This document shows, piece after piece, positions 1 to 7,999 of a DNA stretch of 14,040 nt. The stretch covers positions 1-14,040 of the forward strand of contig DASQLD010000423.1 of the NCBI GenBank assembly GCA_035630195.1, in the 5' to 3' direction. The stretch is from DASQDN01 sp035630195 (GTDB taxonomy: Bacteria; Acidobacteriota; Terriglobia; Bryobacterales; Bryobacteraceae). A model generated the notes under the pieces. It saw nothing but the letters and a program-made list of their open reading frames with translations, made no database searches and was not told the DNA's origin. The number at the start of each line of letters is the position of its first letter. Position 1 is the first letter of the stretch. The position numbers and the translations under genes are program-made.

Positions 1-1229
1 GAGACAACAATGACTGGGCTCCTCGCGTCGGCCTCACCTGGTCTCCGACCGACAAATGGGTTATCCGTACGGGTGGCGGAATGTTCTATTCGCAAGATAC
101 TGGGAATCCCCGGTTCGATATGGCGCGAAATCTCGCTGGTCGCGGACGCGATAACTCCGACAATAAATTTTTGAATTGGAACAACGCTGTTCCGCAGAGT
201 GCAAATCTGCCTCCTCGGCCGTATACCTTTGCGAATCCCTACGATAGGCGCACTCCTTACGCGTTGCAGTACATGTTCAACGTCCAAAGGGAGCTCGCTG
301 GCAACACTCTTTTTGAAATTGGATATCTCGGCAGCGTCAGCCGTCGACTCGAGGCTCTCCGTTCCGCCAACGAAGCGCTGGCTGCCCCGCGATCCTCGGG
401 ATTGTCGGTGGCTCAGCGTTCGCCATTCCCGAATTTCGGGATCATCCAACTCGTCGATAATGGCGGCAAAGCGAATTACAACGCTCTTGGCACAAAGCTG
501 ACAAAGCGCTATTCGAATGGCCTTACATACCTCGCTAGTTACACGTGGTCGAGGTCAATCGACACGGCGTCGTCCATCCGCAATCAGGGGAATGACACCT
601 TGTTCCCAATGAATAGCTACTGCCGGCAGTGCGAGCGCGCGCGCTCAGCATTCGATATTGGTCATCGATTTGTCACCTCAGCTCTCTATGAGCTGCCTGT
701 TGGAAAAGGTAAGGGCCTCGATATTCAGAACGGCGTTCTGAATACCCTAGTAGGCGGTTGGCAACTCGGATCGATAATCACAGTGCAGTCCGGATATCCG
801 TTCAATATCTCGCAGAGCGGAGACCCGTCTAATACCGGACACACCTTCGACCGTCCGAACGCCTCGGGTGTCGATCCGAATGAGAGCTGGACCCCGACTC
901 CCTCCAAATGGTTCAACCCAGCAGGCTACACGAAGGTGGCCGACGGTTTCCACGGCAATCTCGGGCGCAACTCGGGGACCACGCCAGGTCTCTTTTCGTG
1001 GGATTTCTCGATGCTGAAGGATTTCAACTTCACAGAACGGCACCGTCTGCAGTTCCGGTTTGAAGCCTTCAACTTCCCGAATCATCCGATCTGGGGAAAT
1101 CCTGATGGCAACGTGAACAGCGGTACTTCCATCGCCGGATCGTCCGCGCCTGCTTCTAACTTCGGCGTGATTACAAGCACGCGTACAAATATGCGCAATC
1201 TCCAGTTCGGATTGAAGTACGTATTTTAG
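1..1229 (+). CDS. TonB-dependent receptor (Oar-like), C-terminal part
   Basis: This is the 3' part of an outer-membrane beta-barrel receptor; about 408 residues are visible and the frame is open from base 3, so the N-terminal carboxypeptidase-like and plug domains lie outside the window. The ATG at 81 is internal: the preceding codons already read as barrel sequence (APRVGLTWSPTDKWVIRTGG). Typical acidobacterial Oar-like motifs are present: a QYMFNVQREL strand, YTWSRSID, the AFDIGHRFVTSALYELPVGKGKG turn and strand, and GGWQLGSIITVQSGYPFNIS. The chain ends FGLKYVF with a terminal Phe, the usual barrel-insertion signal. A Cys-x-x-Cys pair (YCRQC) precedes the AFDIGHRF segment. Such receptors sit in the outer membrane and are thought to import oligosaccharides or other large ligands using TonB energy; the ligand cannot be told from this. 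A strong terminator follows 20 nt after the stop, so the gene is not co-transcribed with galU. Confidence 0.92.
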   Translation, partial: DNNDWAPRVGLTWSPTDKWVIRTGGGMFYSQDTGNPRFDMARNLAGRGRDNSDNKFLNWNNAVPQSANLPPRPYTFANPYDRRTPYALQYMFNVQRELAGNTLFEIGYLGSVSRRLEALRSANEALAAPRSSGLSVAQRSPFPNFGIIQLVDNGGKANYNALGTKLTKRYSNGLTYLASYTWSRSIDTASSIRNQGNDTLFPMNSYCRQCERARSAFDIGHRFVTSALYELPVGKGKGLDIQNGVLNTLVGGWQLGSIITVQSGYPFNISQSGDPSNTGHTFDRPNASGVDPNESWTPTPSKWFNPAGYTKVADGFHGNLGRNSGTTPGLFSWDFSMLKDFNFTERHRLQFRFEAFNFPNHPIWGNPDGNVNSGTSIAGSSAPASNFGVITSTRTNMRNLQFGLKYVF

Positions 1230-1249
1230 ATCGCCTTTTCCTTGGAATG

Positions 1250-1286
1250 CAGGCCTGCCGCGTCACCACTGGCAGGCCTGTTTTTT
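1250..1286 (+). terminator. Rho-independent terminator of the TonB receptor gene
   Basis: A perfect 10-bp stem is visible: CAGGCCTGCC at 1250-1259 pairs with GGCAGGCCTG at 1271-1280 across an 11-nt loop, followed directly by six T residues (1281-1286). It lies 20 nt after the receptor stop codon and separates it from galU. Confidence 0.88.
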
Positions 1287-1331
1287 AGCCAGTGGTCACA
1301 GCAAGACGTCGTGGCGCGTTATTGTTGTGAC

Positions 1332-1337
1332 TATAAT
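1332..1337 (+). promoter_or_regulatory. Candidate -10 box for the galU cluster
   Basis: A perfect TATAAT lies in the 222-nt region between the receptor terminator and galU. No good -35 hexamer is found 16-18 nt upstream, and the TG of an extended -10 is one base out of register. A weaker TACAAT at 1433-1438 would give a very short leader. Apart from the terminator and these boxes nothing else was recognised in this intergenic region. Confidence 0.3.
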
Positions 1338-1451
1338 GCTGCAACTGTACGTTTCGATCATCCAACGATGCCGGTGGGTGCCCCCGACGTCCATTAAGCG
1401 TTGGAATGTAACGTCGACTGGTGACGGACGTCTACAATCGGATTTGAACGA

Positions 1452-2336
1452 ATGATACCTAAGGTTCGTAAGGCAGTCTTCCCTGCAGCAGGTCTTGGCA
1501 CACGTTTTCTTCCAGCTACGAAGGCGATGCCCAAGGAGATGTTGCCCCTCGTTGACAAGCCCCTGATTCAGTACGGCGTCGAGGAAGTGATTCACTCGGG
1601 CGTGCAGAATATCATCATCGTGACTGGCCGCGGCAAGTCATCGATTGAGGATCATTTTGACGTTAGCTTCGAACTGGAACACCTTTTGGAATCGCGCGGG
1701 AAGAAGGACATGTTGGCCGCCGTTCGCGGAATTTCAGACATGATCGATGTGTCCTACGTACGGCAAAAGGAGGCGCTTGGTCTTGGCCACGCCGTGTTAC
1801 GTGCCAAGGAGCTTGTCGGGCATGAGCCCTTCGCCGTCGTACTCTCCGATGACGTGATTGATGCCGACATCCCGTGTATGCGGCAACTGCTCGATGTCTA
1901 CGAGTATTTCGGCGCGTCCGTGCTCGCGTTGATGGAGGTGCCGAACGAGAACATCTCGGCTTATGGCGTTGTCGACGCTGAGCCGGTCGCACACAATGGC
2001 AGTCGGGATCGATTGTACAGAATCCGCAATATGGTGGAGAAGCCGAAACCCTCGGATGCTCCCTCGAATCTCGCGATCATCGGTCGATATGTTCTGACGC
2101 CGGAGATTTTCCCATCAATTGAAGCTGTACAACCAGGATCAGGTGGAGAAATTCAGCTAACCGATGGCCTACGGCACCTTCTACGTAACCGTCCCATCTA
2201 TGGCTTTAAATTCGATGGCACGCGTTATGATGCGGGCGATAAGCTCGGATTCCTAAAGGCGACGGTAGAATTCGCAATGAAGCGTTACGATCTTGGTGGG
2301 CCGTTCCGCTCGTACCTGAAAAGCTTGTCGCTCTGA
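1452..2336 (+). CDS. galU: UTP--glucose-1-phosphate uridylyltransferase
   Basis: This cytoplasmic enzyme makes UDP-glucose and pyrophosphate from UTP and glucose-1-phosphate, feeding cell-envelope polysaccharide and galactose metabolism. At 294 residues it has the usual length of bacterial GalU. Visible motifs are the nucleotide-binding signature PAAGLGTRFLPATKAMPKEM (residues 11-30), QKEALGLGHAV (105-115), the metal-binding region LSDD (131-134), VEKP (195-198), GGEIQLTD (231-238) and DAGDKLGFLKA (260-270). The start is fixed by the conserved KVRKAVFPAAG beginning within ten residues; the Shine-Dalgarno sequence before it is weak. It is the first gene of a same-strand cluster, with a 16-nt gap to the TIM-barrel gene. 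Close relatives such as dTDP-glucose synthase (RmlA) have a different motif layout, so GalU is favoured strongly. Confidence 0.96.
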   Translation: MIPKVRKAVFPAAGLGTRFLPATKAMPKEMLPLVDKPLIQYGVEEVIHSGVQNIIIVTGRGKSSIEDHFDVSFELEHLLESRGKKDMLAAVRGISDMIDVSYVRQKEALGLGHAVLRAKELVGHEPFAVVLSDDVIDADIPCMRQLLDVYEYFGASVLALMEVPNENISAYGVVDAEPVAHNGSRDRLYRIRNMVEKPKPSDAPSNLAIIGRYVLTPEIFPSIEAVQPGSGGEIQLTDGLRHLLRNRPIYGFKFDGTRYDAGDKLGFLKATVEFAMKRYDLGGPFRSYLKSLSL

Positions 2337-2352
2337 GATAGATAATACGTTC

Positions 2353-3396
2353 ATGCTCCGAAGAACGTTTGCTGCGGGTGCAGGTGTGATACCACTGGCT
2401 CAATCTGTTGCGGCACAAGCGAAGCCGAAGGCGAAGCTCGGCATCGATCTCTTCAGCGTCCGAAGTTCAAACTACACGCCGTTTGAATACTTGGATTATT
2501 CGGCGAAGCATGGCGGCAATCTCGTACACTTTTCCGAGATACGATTCATCGGCAGCTTGGAGCCCGACAATCTTCGCAAAGTCCGTGCGCATGCCGAGAA
2601 GTTGGGAATTGAACTCGAACTGGGGATGCGGTCGATCTGTCCATCGTCTAAAGCATTCGACGCCGCCCAGGGAACAGCTGAACAGCAAATCGAGAAAATG
2701 TTGACAGCGGCCAAGCTCATCGGGTCGCCGATCGTGAGGTGCTTTCTGGGCACAATGAACGATCGCGTTGGACCTATCCCGATTGAGGGTCACATTGAGA
2801 ACACGATTAAGGTTCTGAAGAACGTCCGGTCGAAAGTCATCGATGCCGGGCTGAAGATCGCGATTGAAAACCATGCCGGAGATATGCAAGGCCGCGAGTT
2901 GAAGACCTTGATAGAAGGCGCAGGGAAAGACTTCGTCGGTGTTTGCCTGGATTCCGGCAACCCTTTATGGGTGCTTGAGAGCCCGCATTTGACACTGGAG
3001 ACGCTCGCTCCGTACGTACTCACAAGTCACGTACGCGATACCGCAGTGTGGCGCATTCCGGAAGGCGCCGCGGTTCAGTGGGTACGAATGGGGGAAGGCA
3101 ACATTGGCATCGATTCTTACGTCAAGCGATTCCTTGAACTCTGTCCGGGGAAGGCTATCACCCTCGAAATTATTGTCACAGGCGCTCGTAAGTTCCCATA
3201 CTTCGATCCGAAGTTCTGGGAAGGCTATCGTAACGTGCCTGCGTCTGAGTTCAGTCGTTTCGTAGCGCTTGTCGATAAAGGAGACGCTCGCACGCCTGCT
3301 CCACCAGTTCCCAAAGAGCAACAGGCGCAGCGCGAGCGGGAAGATCTCGAAGCGAGCGCCCGATGGTTGCGGGATTTTCTTTCAAAAAACGCATAG
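2353..3396 (+). CDS. Exported sugar phosphate isomerase/epimerase-like TIM-barrel protein
   Basis: This belongs to the xylose-isomerase-like TIM-barrel (AP endonuclease 2) superfamily, 347 residues. Candidate metal-binding and catalytic positions are visible at the ends of successive strands: Glu172 and His174 in IENHAGD, Asp200 in VCLDSGNP, His226 and Asp229 in TSHVRDT, and Glu272 in LEIIVTG. The N-terminus (MLRRTFAAGAGVIPLAQSVA, then AQA) has a twin arginine and a hydrophobic stretch ending in an Ala-x-Ala site, so Tat-type export after folding is likely. The C-terminus (from about 312) is Pro/Gln/Glu-rich and then helical, with no recognised domain. The substrate is unknown; relatives act on sugars, inosose or hydroxypyruvate. 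It sits 16 nt after galU and 3 nt before the carboxyltransferase, which suggests co-transcription, with no clear Shine-Dalgarno sequence. Confidence 0.85.
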   Translation: MLRRTFAAGAGVIPLAQSVAAQAKPKAKLGIDLFSVRSSNYTPFEYLDYSAKHGGNLVHFSEIRFIGSLEPDNLRKVRAHAEKLGIELELGMRSICPSSKAFDAAQGTAEQQIEKMLTAAKLIGSPIVRCFLGTMNDRVGPIPIEGHIENTIKVLKNVRSKVIDAGLKIAIENHAGDMQGRELKTLIEGAGKDFVGVCLDSGNPLWVLESPHLTLETLAPYVLTSHVRDTAVWRIPEGAAVQWVRMGEGNIGIDSYVKRFLELCPGKAITLEIIVTGARKFPYFDPKFWEGYRNVPASEFSRFVALVDKGDARTPAPPVPKEQQAQREREDLEASARWLRDFLSKNA

Positions 3397-3399
3397 CGA

Positions 3400-4941
3400 A
3401 TGTCTGAGAGTCGACTGGATGAACTGCGGCGCAGGCACGCCAATGCCGAGAACGGTGGCGGAGAAGAGCGGCGCCAACGTCAGCATGCCGAAGGAAAGCT
3501 GAGCGCGCGCGAACGTATTGACCTGCTTCTCGATGAAGATTCTTTCGAAGAACTCGACAAACTGGTTCGCCATCGTTGCCGGGATTTCGGCATGGATAAA
3601 CAGGTTGTCGATGGCGACGGCTTCGTTACCGGCTACGGCTTAGTCCATGGCCGGGGGGTGTATGTTTTCGCTCAGGATTTCACGGTCTTCGGAGGTTCGC
3701 TTTCCGAGTCGAATGCCCTCAAAATCGTGAAGCTCATGGACCTCGCTCTGAAGACCGGCGCTCCGGTGATCGGATTGAACGACTCTGGAGGCGCGCGAAT
3801 CCAGGAGGGCGTCTTATCCCTTGCGGGTTATGCTGACATTTTCTTGCGCAACACGCTGAGCAGCGGCGTGGTGCCACAAATATCGGCAGTAATGGGGCCT
3901 TGCGCGGGAGGCGCAGTGTATTCTCCGGCGCTGACGGATTTCGTTTTCATGGTGGACCGAACCAGCCATATGTTCGTGACCGGCCCAGATGTAATTAAGA
4001 CCGTTACGCACGAAGACGTCAGCAAAGAAGAATTAGGCGGCGCCCTGACCCACAATTCGGTCAGCGGCGTTGCACACTTTTTGTCGCCCAATGACGCGGA
4101 TTGTCTGCGCAGCATTCGTGAACTGCTGACGTACCTTCCTCAGAATAATCAGGAAGACCCGCCTCGCGAGGTTTGTGACGATCCAATCGATCGTCAGGAC
4201 CGCGAGCTCGACAGTATTGTTCCGGCGCACGCCCAAGCTCCGTACGACAGCCGGGATATCATCCACCGTATTGTCGATCGCCAAGTCTTCTTCGAGGTGC
4301 AGGAGCACTTTGCCAAGAACATCGTCATCGGATTCGCGAGAATGGGCGGTGCCTCCGTGGGTATAGTCGCAAATCAACCCGCCGTTCTCGCCGGATGTTT
4401 AGATATCGATTCTTCGACGAAAGCGGCTCGCTTCGTTCGTTTCTGCGACGCCTTTAACATTCCAATTTTAACCCTCGAAGATGTCCCGGGATTTCTCCCG
4501 GGCGCCGAACAGGAGTTTGGAGGCATCATTCGTCACGGCGCCAAGTTGCTTTACGCCTACGCCGAAGCGACCGTGCCAAAGATCACGATCATCACCCGTA
4601 AGGCCTATGGCGGAGCGTATTGCGTGATGGGGTCAAAGCACTTGAGGACAGACATTAACTTTGCGTATCCCACCGCTGAGATCGCCGTGATGGGTGCCGA
4701 AGGCGCCGTGAATATCATCTACCGCCGAGAATTGCAGGGCGAGGGAGCCGCGGGCCGGGAAGTAAAGATCGAAGAGTATCGAGATCGGTTCGCAAGTCCT
4801 TTCATCGCCGCTGAACGAGGTTTCATCGATGATGTCATCGAGCCTCATGAAACGCGCCCAAAAGTCATCAAAGCTCTACGGATGCTCGAAACGAAAGTCG
4901 ACACGATGCCAAAAAAGAAGCATGGCAACATTCCCCTGTAG
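3400..4941 (+). CDS. Acyl-CoA carboxylase carboxyltransferase (beta) subunit, propionyl/methylmalonyl-CoA type
   Basis: The enzyme transfers carboxyl from carboxybiotin to an acyl-CoA (propionyl-CoA to methylmalonyl-CoA is the common case) or runs the reverse in decarboxylases. The 513 residues cover both crotonase-like halves: an N-terminal GKLSARERIDLLLD region (32-45), FTVFGGSLSE (94-103), the first oxyanion region GPCAGGAVYSPA (166-177), then EDVPGFLPG (360-368), the second oxyanion region RKAYGGAYCVMGSKHL (400-415), and the characteristic tail KKHGNIPL. Cys408 stands where propionyl-CoA carboxylases usually have Asp (GGAYDVM), a position known to tune acyl-chain choice, so the substrate is uncertain. 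No biotin carboxylase or biotin carrier gene is nearby. The start is 3 nt after the preceding stop with no Shine-Dalgarno, suggesting translational coupling. Confidence 0.95.
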   Translation: MSESRLDELRRRHANAENGGGEERRQRQHAEGKLSARERIDLLLDEDSFEELDKLVRHRCRDFGMDKQVVDGDGFVTGYGLVHGRGVYVFAQDFTVFGGSLSESNALKIVKLMDLALKTGAPVIGLNDSGGARIQEGVLSLAGYADIFLRNTLSSGVVPQISAVMGPCAGGAVYSPALTDFVFMVDRTSHMFVTGPDVIKTVTHEDVSKEELGGALTHNSVSGVAHFLSPNDADCLRSIRELLTYLPQNNQEDPPREVCDDPIDRQDRELDSIVPAHAQAPYDSRDIIHRIVDRQVFFEVQEHFAKNIVIGFARMGGASVGIVANQPAVLAGCLDIDSSTKAARFVRFCDAFNIPILTLEDVPGFLPGAEQEFGGIIRHGAKLLYAYAEATVPKITIITRKAYGGAYCVMGSKHLRTDINFAYPTAEIAVMGAEGAVNIIYRRELQGEGAAGREVKIEEYRDRFASPFIAAERGFIDDVIEPHETRPKVIKALRMLETKVDTMPKKKHGNIPL

Positions 4942-4953
4942 CCAATTCTTTAC

Positions 4954-4980
4954 TTGACCGTCATAATCGGCTGATAAACT
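4954..4980 (+). promoter_or_regulatory. Candidate promoter of the secreted choice-of-anchor I gene
   Basis: TTGACC (4954-4959) resembles a -35 box, and TAAACT (4975-4980) lies 15 nt further on with an extended -10 TG at 4972-4973. The -10 matches four of six consensus bases and the spacing is slightly short. It lies in the 80-nt gap after the carboxyltransferase, which lacks an obvious terminator, so read-through is also possible. Confidence 0.4.
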
Positions 4981-5010
4981 CTGGTGTTCCGGCTTTCACA
5001 CCCACAACAC

Positions 5011-5024
5011 AGGAGAGGATCTTG
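5011..5024 (+). promoter_or_regulatory. Ribosome binding site defining a TTG start
   Basis: AGGAGAGG at 5011-5018 is a strong Shine-Dalgarno sequence just ahead of TTG at 5022-5024. No ATG lies in frame nearby, and the TTG start gives a clean signal peptide, so TTG is chosen as the initiator. Confidence 0.65.
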
Positions 5025-6839
5025 AGACAATTTGCACTTGCTGCTCTCGCGGCATGCATTTGCGCGACCGCGCAGGATATAAAGCTAGAAAAACTAGGAA
5101 GCTATGCCACAAATGTTTTCAATCGCGGAGCTGCCGAGATCGCCGCATACGATGCTCGCACGCGAAGACTGTTTGTAGTAAACGGAGACGCCGCGACCAT
5201 CGATATTCTCGACATCGCCGACCCCACCAAACCCACCTTGTTTAATCGTGTTCGCATTCGTGAGAGGTACGGAGCTTCCGCGAACAGCGTGGCAGCTCGT
5301 AATGGCCTGGTTGCTGTCGCGGTAGAGGCCGCCAATCGGCAGCAGCCGGGATCGGTCCTGTTCATGGATGCTAATGGCCGTATTATGACGGGCGTAACCG
5401 TCGGAGCCGTTCCCGATATGCTCACGTTTACTCCCGATGGTTCCAAGGTCCTGGTCGCCAACGAAGCCGAGCCGAGCCCCAATTACGCAACCGACCCGGA
5501 AGGGAGCGTCAGCATCATAGATATTTCGAAAGGTACGGACGCGCTCCAGCAATCCGATGTACGGACAGCCGAATTCAAGAAGTATAACGGGACACCGTTG
5601 CCGCCCGGTATTCGTGTATTCGGCCCGAGAGCCACACCTGCCCAGGATTTCGAGCCAGAATATATCGCGGTATCCGCTGATAGCGGGACGGCGTACGTAA
5701 CGCTTCAAGAGAACAATGCGATTGCCGTATTAGATATCAAAGGCGGTGAGTTCACACGTTTGATGCCGCTTGGATTTAAGGACCACAGCGCACCTGGAAA
5801 TGGGCTAGACGCCAGCGACCGTGACAGCAAGATCGATATCCGGAATTGGCCCGTGCTCGGCCTCTACATGCCGGATGCAATCGCGAGCTTCCGGTCGAAT
5901 GGACGATCCTACCTGATCACAGCGAATGAAGGCGACACACGGGAGTACACAGCGTTTGGAGAAGAGCGGCGTGTCAGCGCTGTCCAACTCGACGCAGGAC
6001 AATTTCCCAACGCCGCCGATCTTCAGAAGCCGGAGCAGCTGGGTCGGTTGACTGTCAGTGCCGTCAATGCCGATTTATGACGGCGATGGAGATTTCGACA
6101 AGCTATTCGTTCCGGGAGCGCGATCCTTCTCAATCTGGACTCCTGAGGGCGCCCTTGTGTTTGATAGCGGCGATCAGCTAGAGCAAATCGCTGCGAAGGC
6201 CTTCCCGAAGGAGTTCAATTCAGACGCAGTAGGTGGGCTCGATACGCGAAGCGACAATAAAGGACCTGAGCCCGAGACCGTGATCGTAGGAGAGCTAAAC
6301 GGGCGTCAGTACACATTTGTCGCCCTGAGCGTATGGGTGGGGTCGTCGTCTTCGACGTGACCGATGCCACTACGCCGCGATACGTCACCTATGAGTGGGC
6401 TCGGATAGAAGGCGGTAACGCTGCCGCCGGAACCGGCGGTGACCATGGTCCCGAAGGTCTCCTATTCATTCCTGCCGCTGCCAGCCCGACAACTCAGCCG
6501 CTACTTGTGGTGGCGAACGAGGTTAGCGGATCGACGACGATTTACCGGATCGCGGAAGTCGCGCCAATGCTTCTTGCTCAGATCACGGGGGGACAGACGA
6601 CTACCTCGGTCCCTGAGATCATTCTGGACGGCGGCAGCTCCATCGGCTCTGGCTTAACCTATGAATGGAAATCGATAGGGCGTGCGGCGGCTATTAGTCC
6701 AGTTCCGGGCGAGCCTTCGAAGATCCGAATGCAATTTGGCGAGGGTTATGGCGATTATGGAGTGGAGCTCATCGTCACCGACAGTCAAAAGGCAACCAGT
6801 TCGGCGAGAACAACGATCACGTACTTGGGTGGAGAATGA
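5022..6839 (+). pseudogene. Secreted choice-of-anchor I domain (alkaline-phosphatase-like) protein, split by +1 and -1 frameshifts
   Basis: The three reading frames 5022-6080, 6058-6360 and 6333-6839 encode successive parts of one protein of about 605 residues. A signal peptide (MRQFALAALAACICATAQ) is followed by a beta-propeller-like region with VLVANEAEPSPNY, DPEGSVSIID, ANEGDTREY, DGDGDFDKL, GARSFSIW, SDNKGPEPE and GDHGPEGLLF, typical of choice-of-anchor I proteins often labelled alkaline phosphatase. The last 90 residues form a PKD/Ig-like domain (LTYEWKS, GVELIVTDSQ). One base too many at 6074-6078 moves AVNADL out of frame from DGDGDF; one base missing between 6327 and 6328 restores it (LERMGGVVVFDV needs GAG where only AG is present). 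Family sequence stays intact between the two sites. This is either a recent pseudogene or two assembly errors. LAAC at 9-12 could also be a short lipobox. Catalytic role unproven. Confidence 0.88.
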
Positions 6840-6859
6840 TTCGATTGCTTTGAGTTTGC

Positions 6860-6912
6860 GAAAAGACCAGACCCTTACGGGCGCCGGGGAGGGTTGCTTC
6901 AGGGGTCTTTTC
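6860..6912. terminator. Bidirectional terminator between convergent genes
   Basis: GAAAAGACC (6860-6868) pairs perfectly with GGTCTTTTC (6904-6912); ACCC (6871-6874) and GGGT (6891-6894) can extend the hairpin inside. The A-rich and T-rich flanks give a T tract on either strand, which suits the convergent genes on both sides. Beyond it, 6955-6985 is a conspicuously AT-rich patch containing the palindrome ATATTAATAT, with no gene recognised. Confidence 0.7.
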
Positions 6913-7012
6913 TATGAGGTTAGTCTCGCTTTGGTGGGAGTTGCCTCCCCGGCTTGATTCCAATATTAATATATGGAATTCTGGATTGCAACAGAAATCT
7001 GTATACTTACCG

Positions 7013-7906
7013 TTATCTCTTTCTGACCTCGACCCCTGAGATCTCCTCTAAAACCTTGATTGTGCTGCAGATATCCTCCTCACCATACCCCTTGGCAATA
7101 GCTGCCCGGAACATCTGTTGCGTCAATCCCGTTAATGGAAGAGGTACTTGGAGCTCGTTTGCCGATTCCAACATCAACCCAATGTCTTTATGCATCCACT
7201 TCACGCTGAAATTTGTAGAGAAATCGCGGCGAAGGACGTAAGGAGCCTTGAACGATATCAATCCGGATTTGGCCGCACTGTTGTCCAGAATATCGAGCAT
7301 CAAGTCTGGATCGACGCCCGCCTTGGATGCCAGGACCATACCTTCGTTGAATGCTTGCAATATGTTAGAGAGAATCAAGTTTTGGGTTAGTTTCGCATTT
7401 AGACCCATGCCAGATCCGCCGCAGTAGTATAGCTTCTTACCCATGGGCTCGAAATAGGGCCGAACGCGCTCGAAAACCTGCTGGTCGCCGCCGATCATGA
7501 AAGTGAGATTGCCGCCCTCGGCGCCGGGCTTTGAGCCCGTGCATGGCGCATCCAGGAAATGGAATCCCATTGAAGCGAGCTTTTCACCGATCTTTCGGCT
7601 GGAAGACGGAGAAACCGTGCTGGCATCGGCGATCACAGCGCCCTGCTTGGCGCCTTTTGACACTCCATCGGCTCCAAGGATGAGCTCCTCGGACATTTCC
7701 CCGTCGCCAACGCACAGGAATATGCATTCCGCGTCTTTTGCGGCCTCGGCGGGCGTCGAGCAGAATCGCCCGCCGGCAGCCTCGGCTAATTGCTTCGCCT
7801 TGGCGGCTGTGTGCGACCACAAACCGACATCATGTCCTGCCTGTAGAAGGTTGCGGGCCATGGGGTAGCCCATGATGCCCAATCCAAGAAATCCGAGTTT
7901 CGCCAT
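7013..7906 (-). CDS. NAD(P)-dependent beta-hydroxyacid dehydrogenase (3-hydroxyisobutyrate dehydrogenase / glyoxylate reductase family)
   Basis: A 297-residue cytoplasmic oxidoreductase that interconverts a beta-hydroxyacid and its semialdehyde or ketoacid. The Rossmann signature GFLGLGIMGYPMARNL (5-20) binds the cofactor, DASTVSP (94-100) and DAPCTGSKPGAEGGNL (119-134) form the substrate pocket, and Lys172 with Asn176 in AKLTQN are the catalytic pair; the C-terminal helical domain includes DFSTNFSVKWMHKD. The substrate loop has CTGSKPGAEGG where 3-hydroxyisobutyrate dehydrogenases commonly have VSGG, as seen in several glyoxylate or succinic-semialdehyde reductases, so the exact substrate is open. 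The start is supported by GGAGG at 7911-7915, four bases before ATG. A TACAAT -10 candidate lies at 7936-7941 (minus strand) without a clear -35. It is 93 nt downstream of the small HTH gene and ends facing the bidirectional terminator. Confidence 0.93.
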   Translation of the reverse strand: MAKLGFLGLGIMGYPMARNLLQAGHDVGLWSHTAAKAKQLAEAAGGRFCSTPAEAAKDAECIFLCVGDGEMSEELILGADGVSKGAKQGAVIADASTVSPSSSRKIGEKLASMGFHFLDAPCTGSKPGAEGGNLTFMIGGDQQVFERVRPYFEPMGKKLYYCGGSGMGLNAKLTQNLILSNILQAFNEGMVLASKAGVDPDLMLDILDNSAAKSGLISFKAPYVLRRDFSTNFSVKWMHKDIGLMLESANELQVPLPLTGLTQQMFRAAIAKGYGEEDICSTIKVLEEISGVEVRKR

Positions 7907-7999
7907 TGTGCCTCCAGTATTGGTGTGGAAGGCCTATTGTATGCCACTCGAACGGCAAAAGTGGGTGGAAGGAGGAGAAGGAAGCTACATGCCAGCAGG

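Noticed and set aside
3269..3502. Small + strand frame spanning the TIM-barrel / carboxyltransferase junction
   Set aside because: It overlaps two well-supported genes in another frame and has no recognisable features.
7530..7545. Short inverted repeat GGGCTTTGAGCCC inside the dehydrogenase gene
   Set aside because: It lies within conserved coding sequence and has no T tract; it is most simply a codon-level coincidence.
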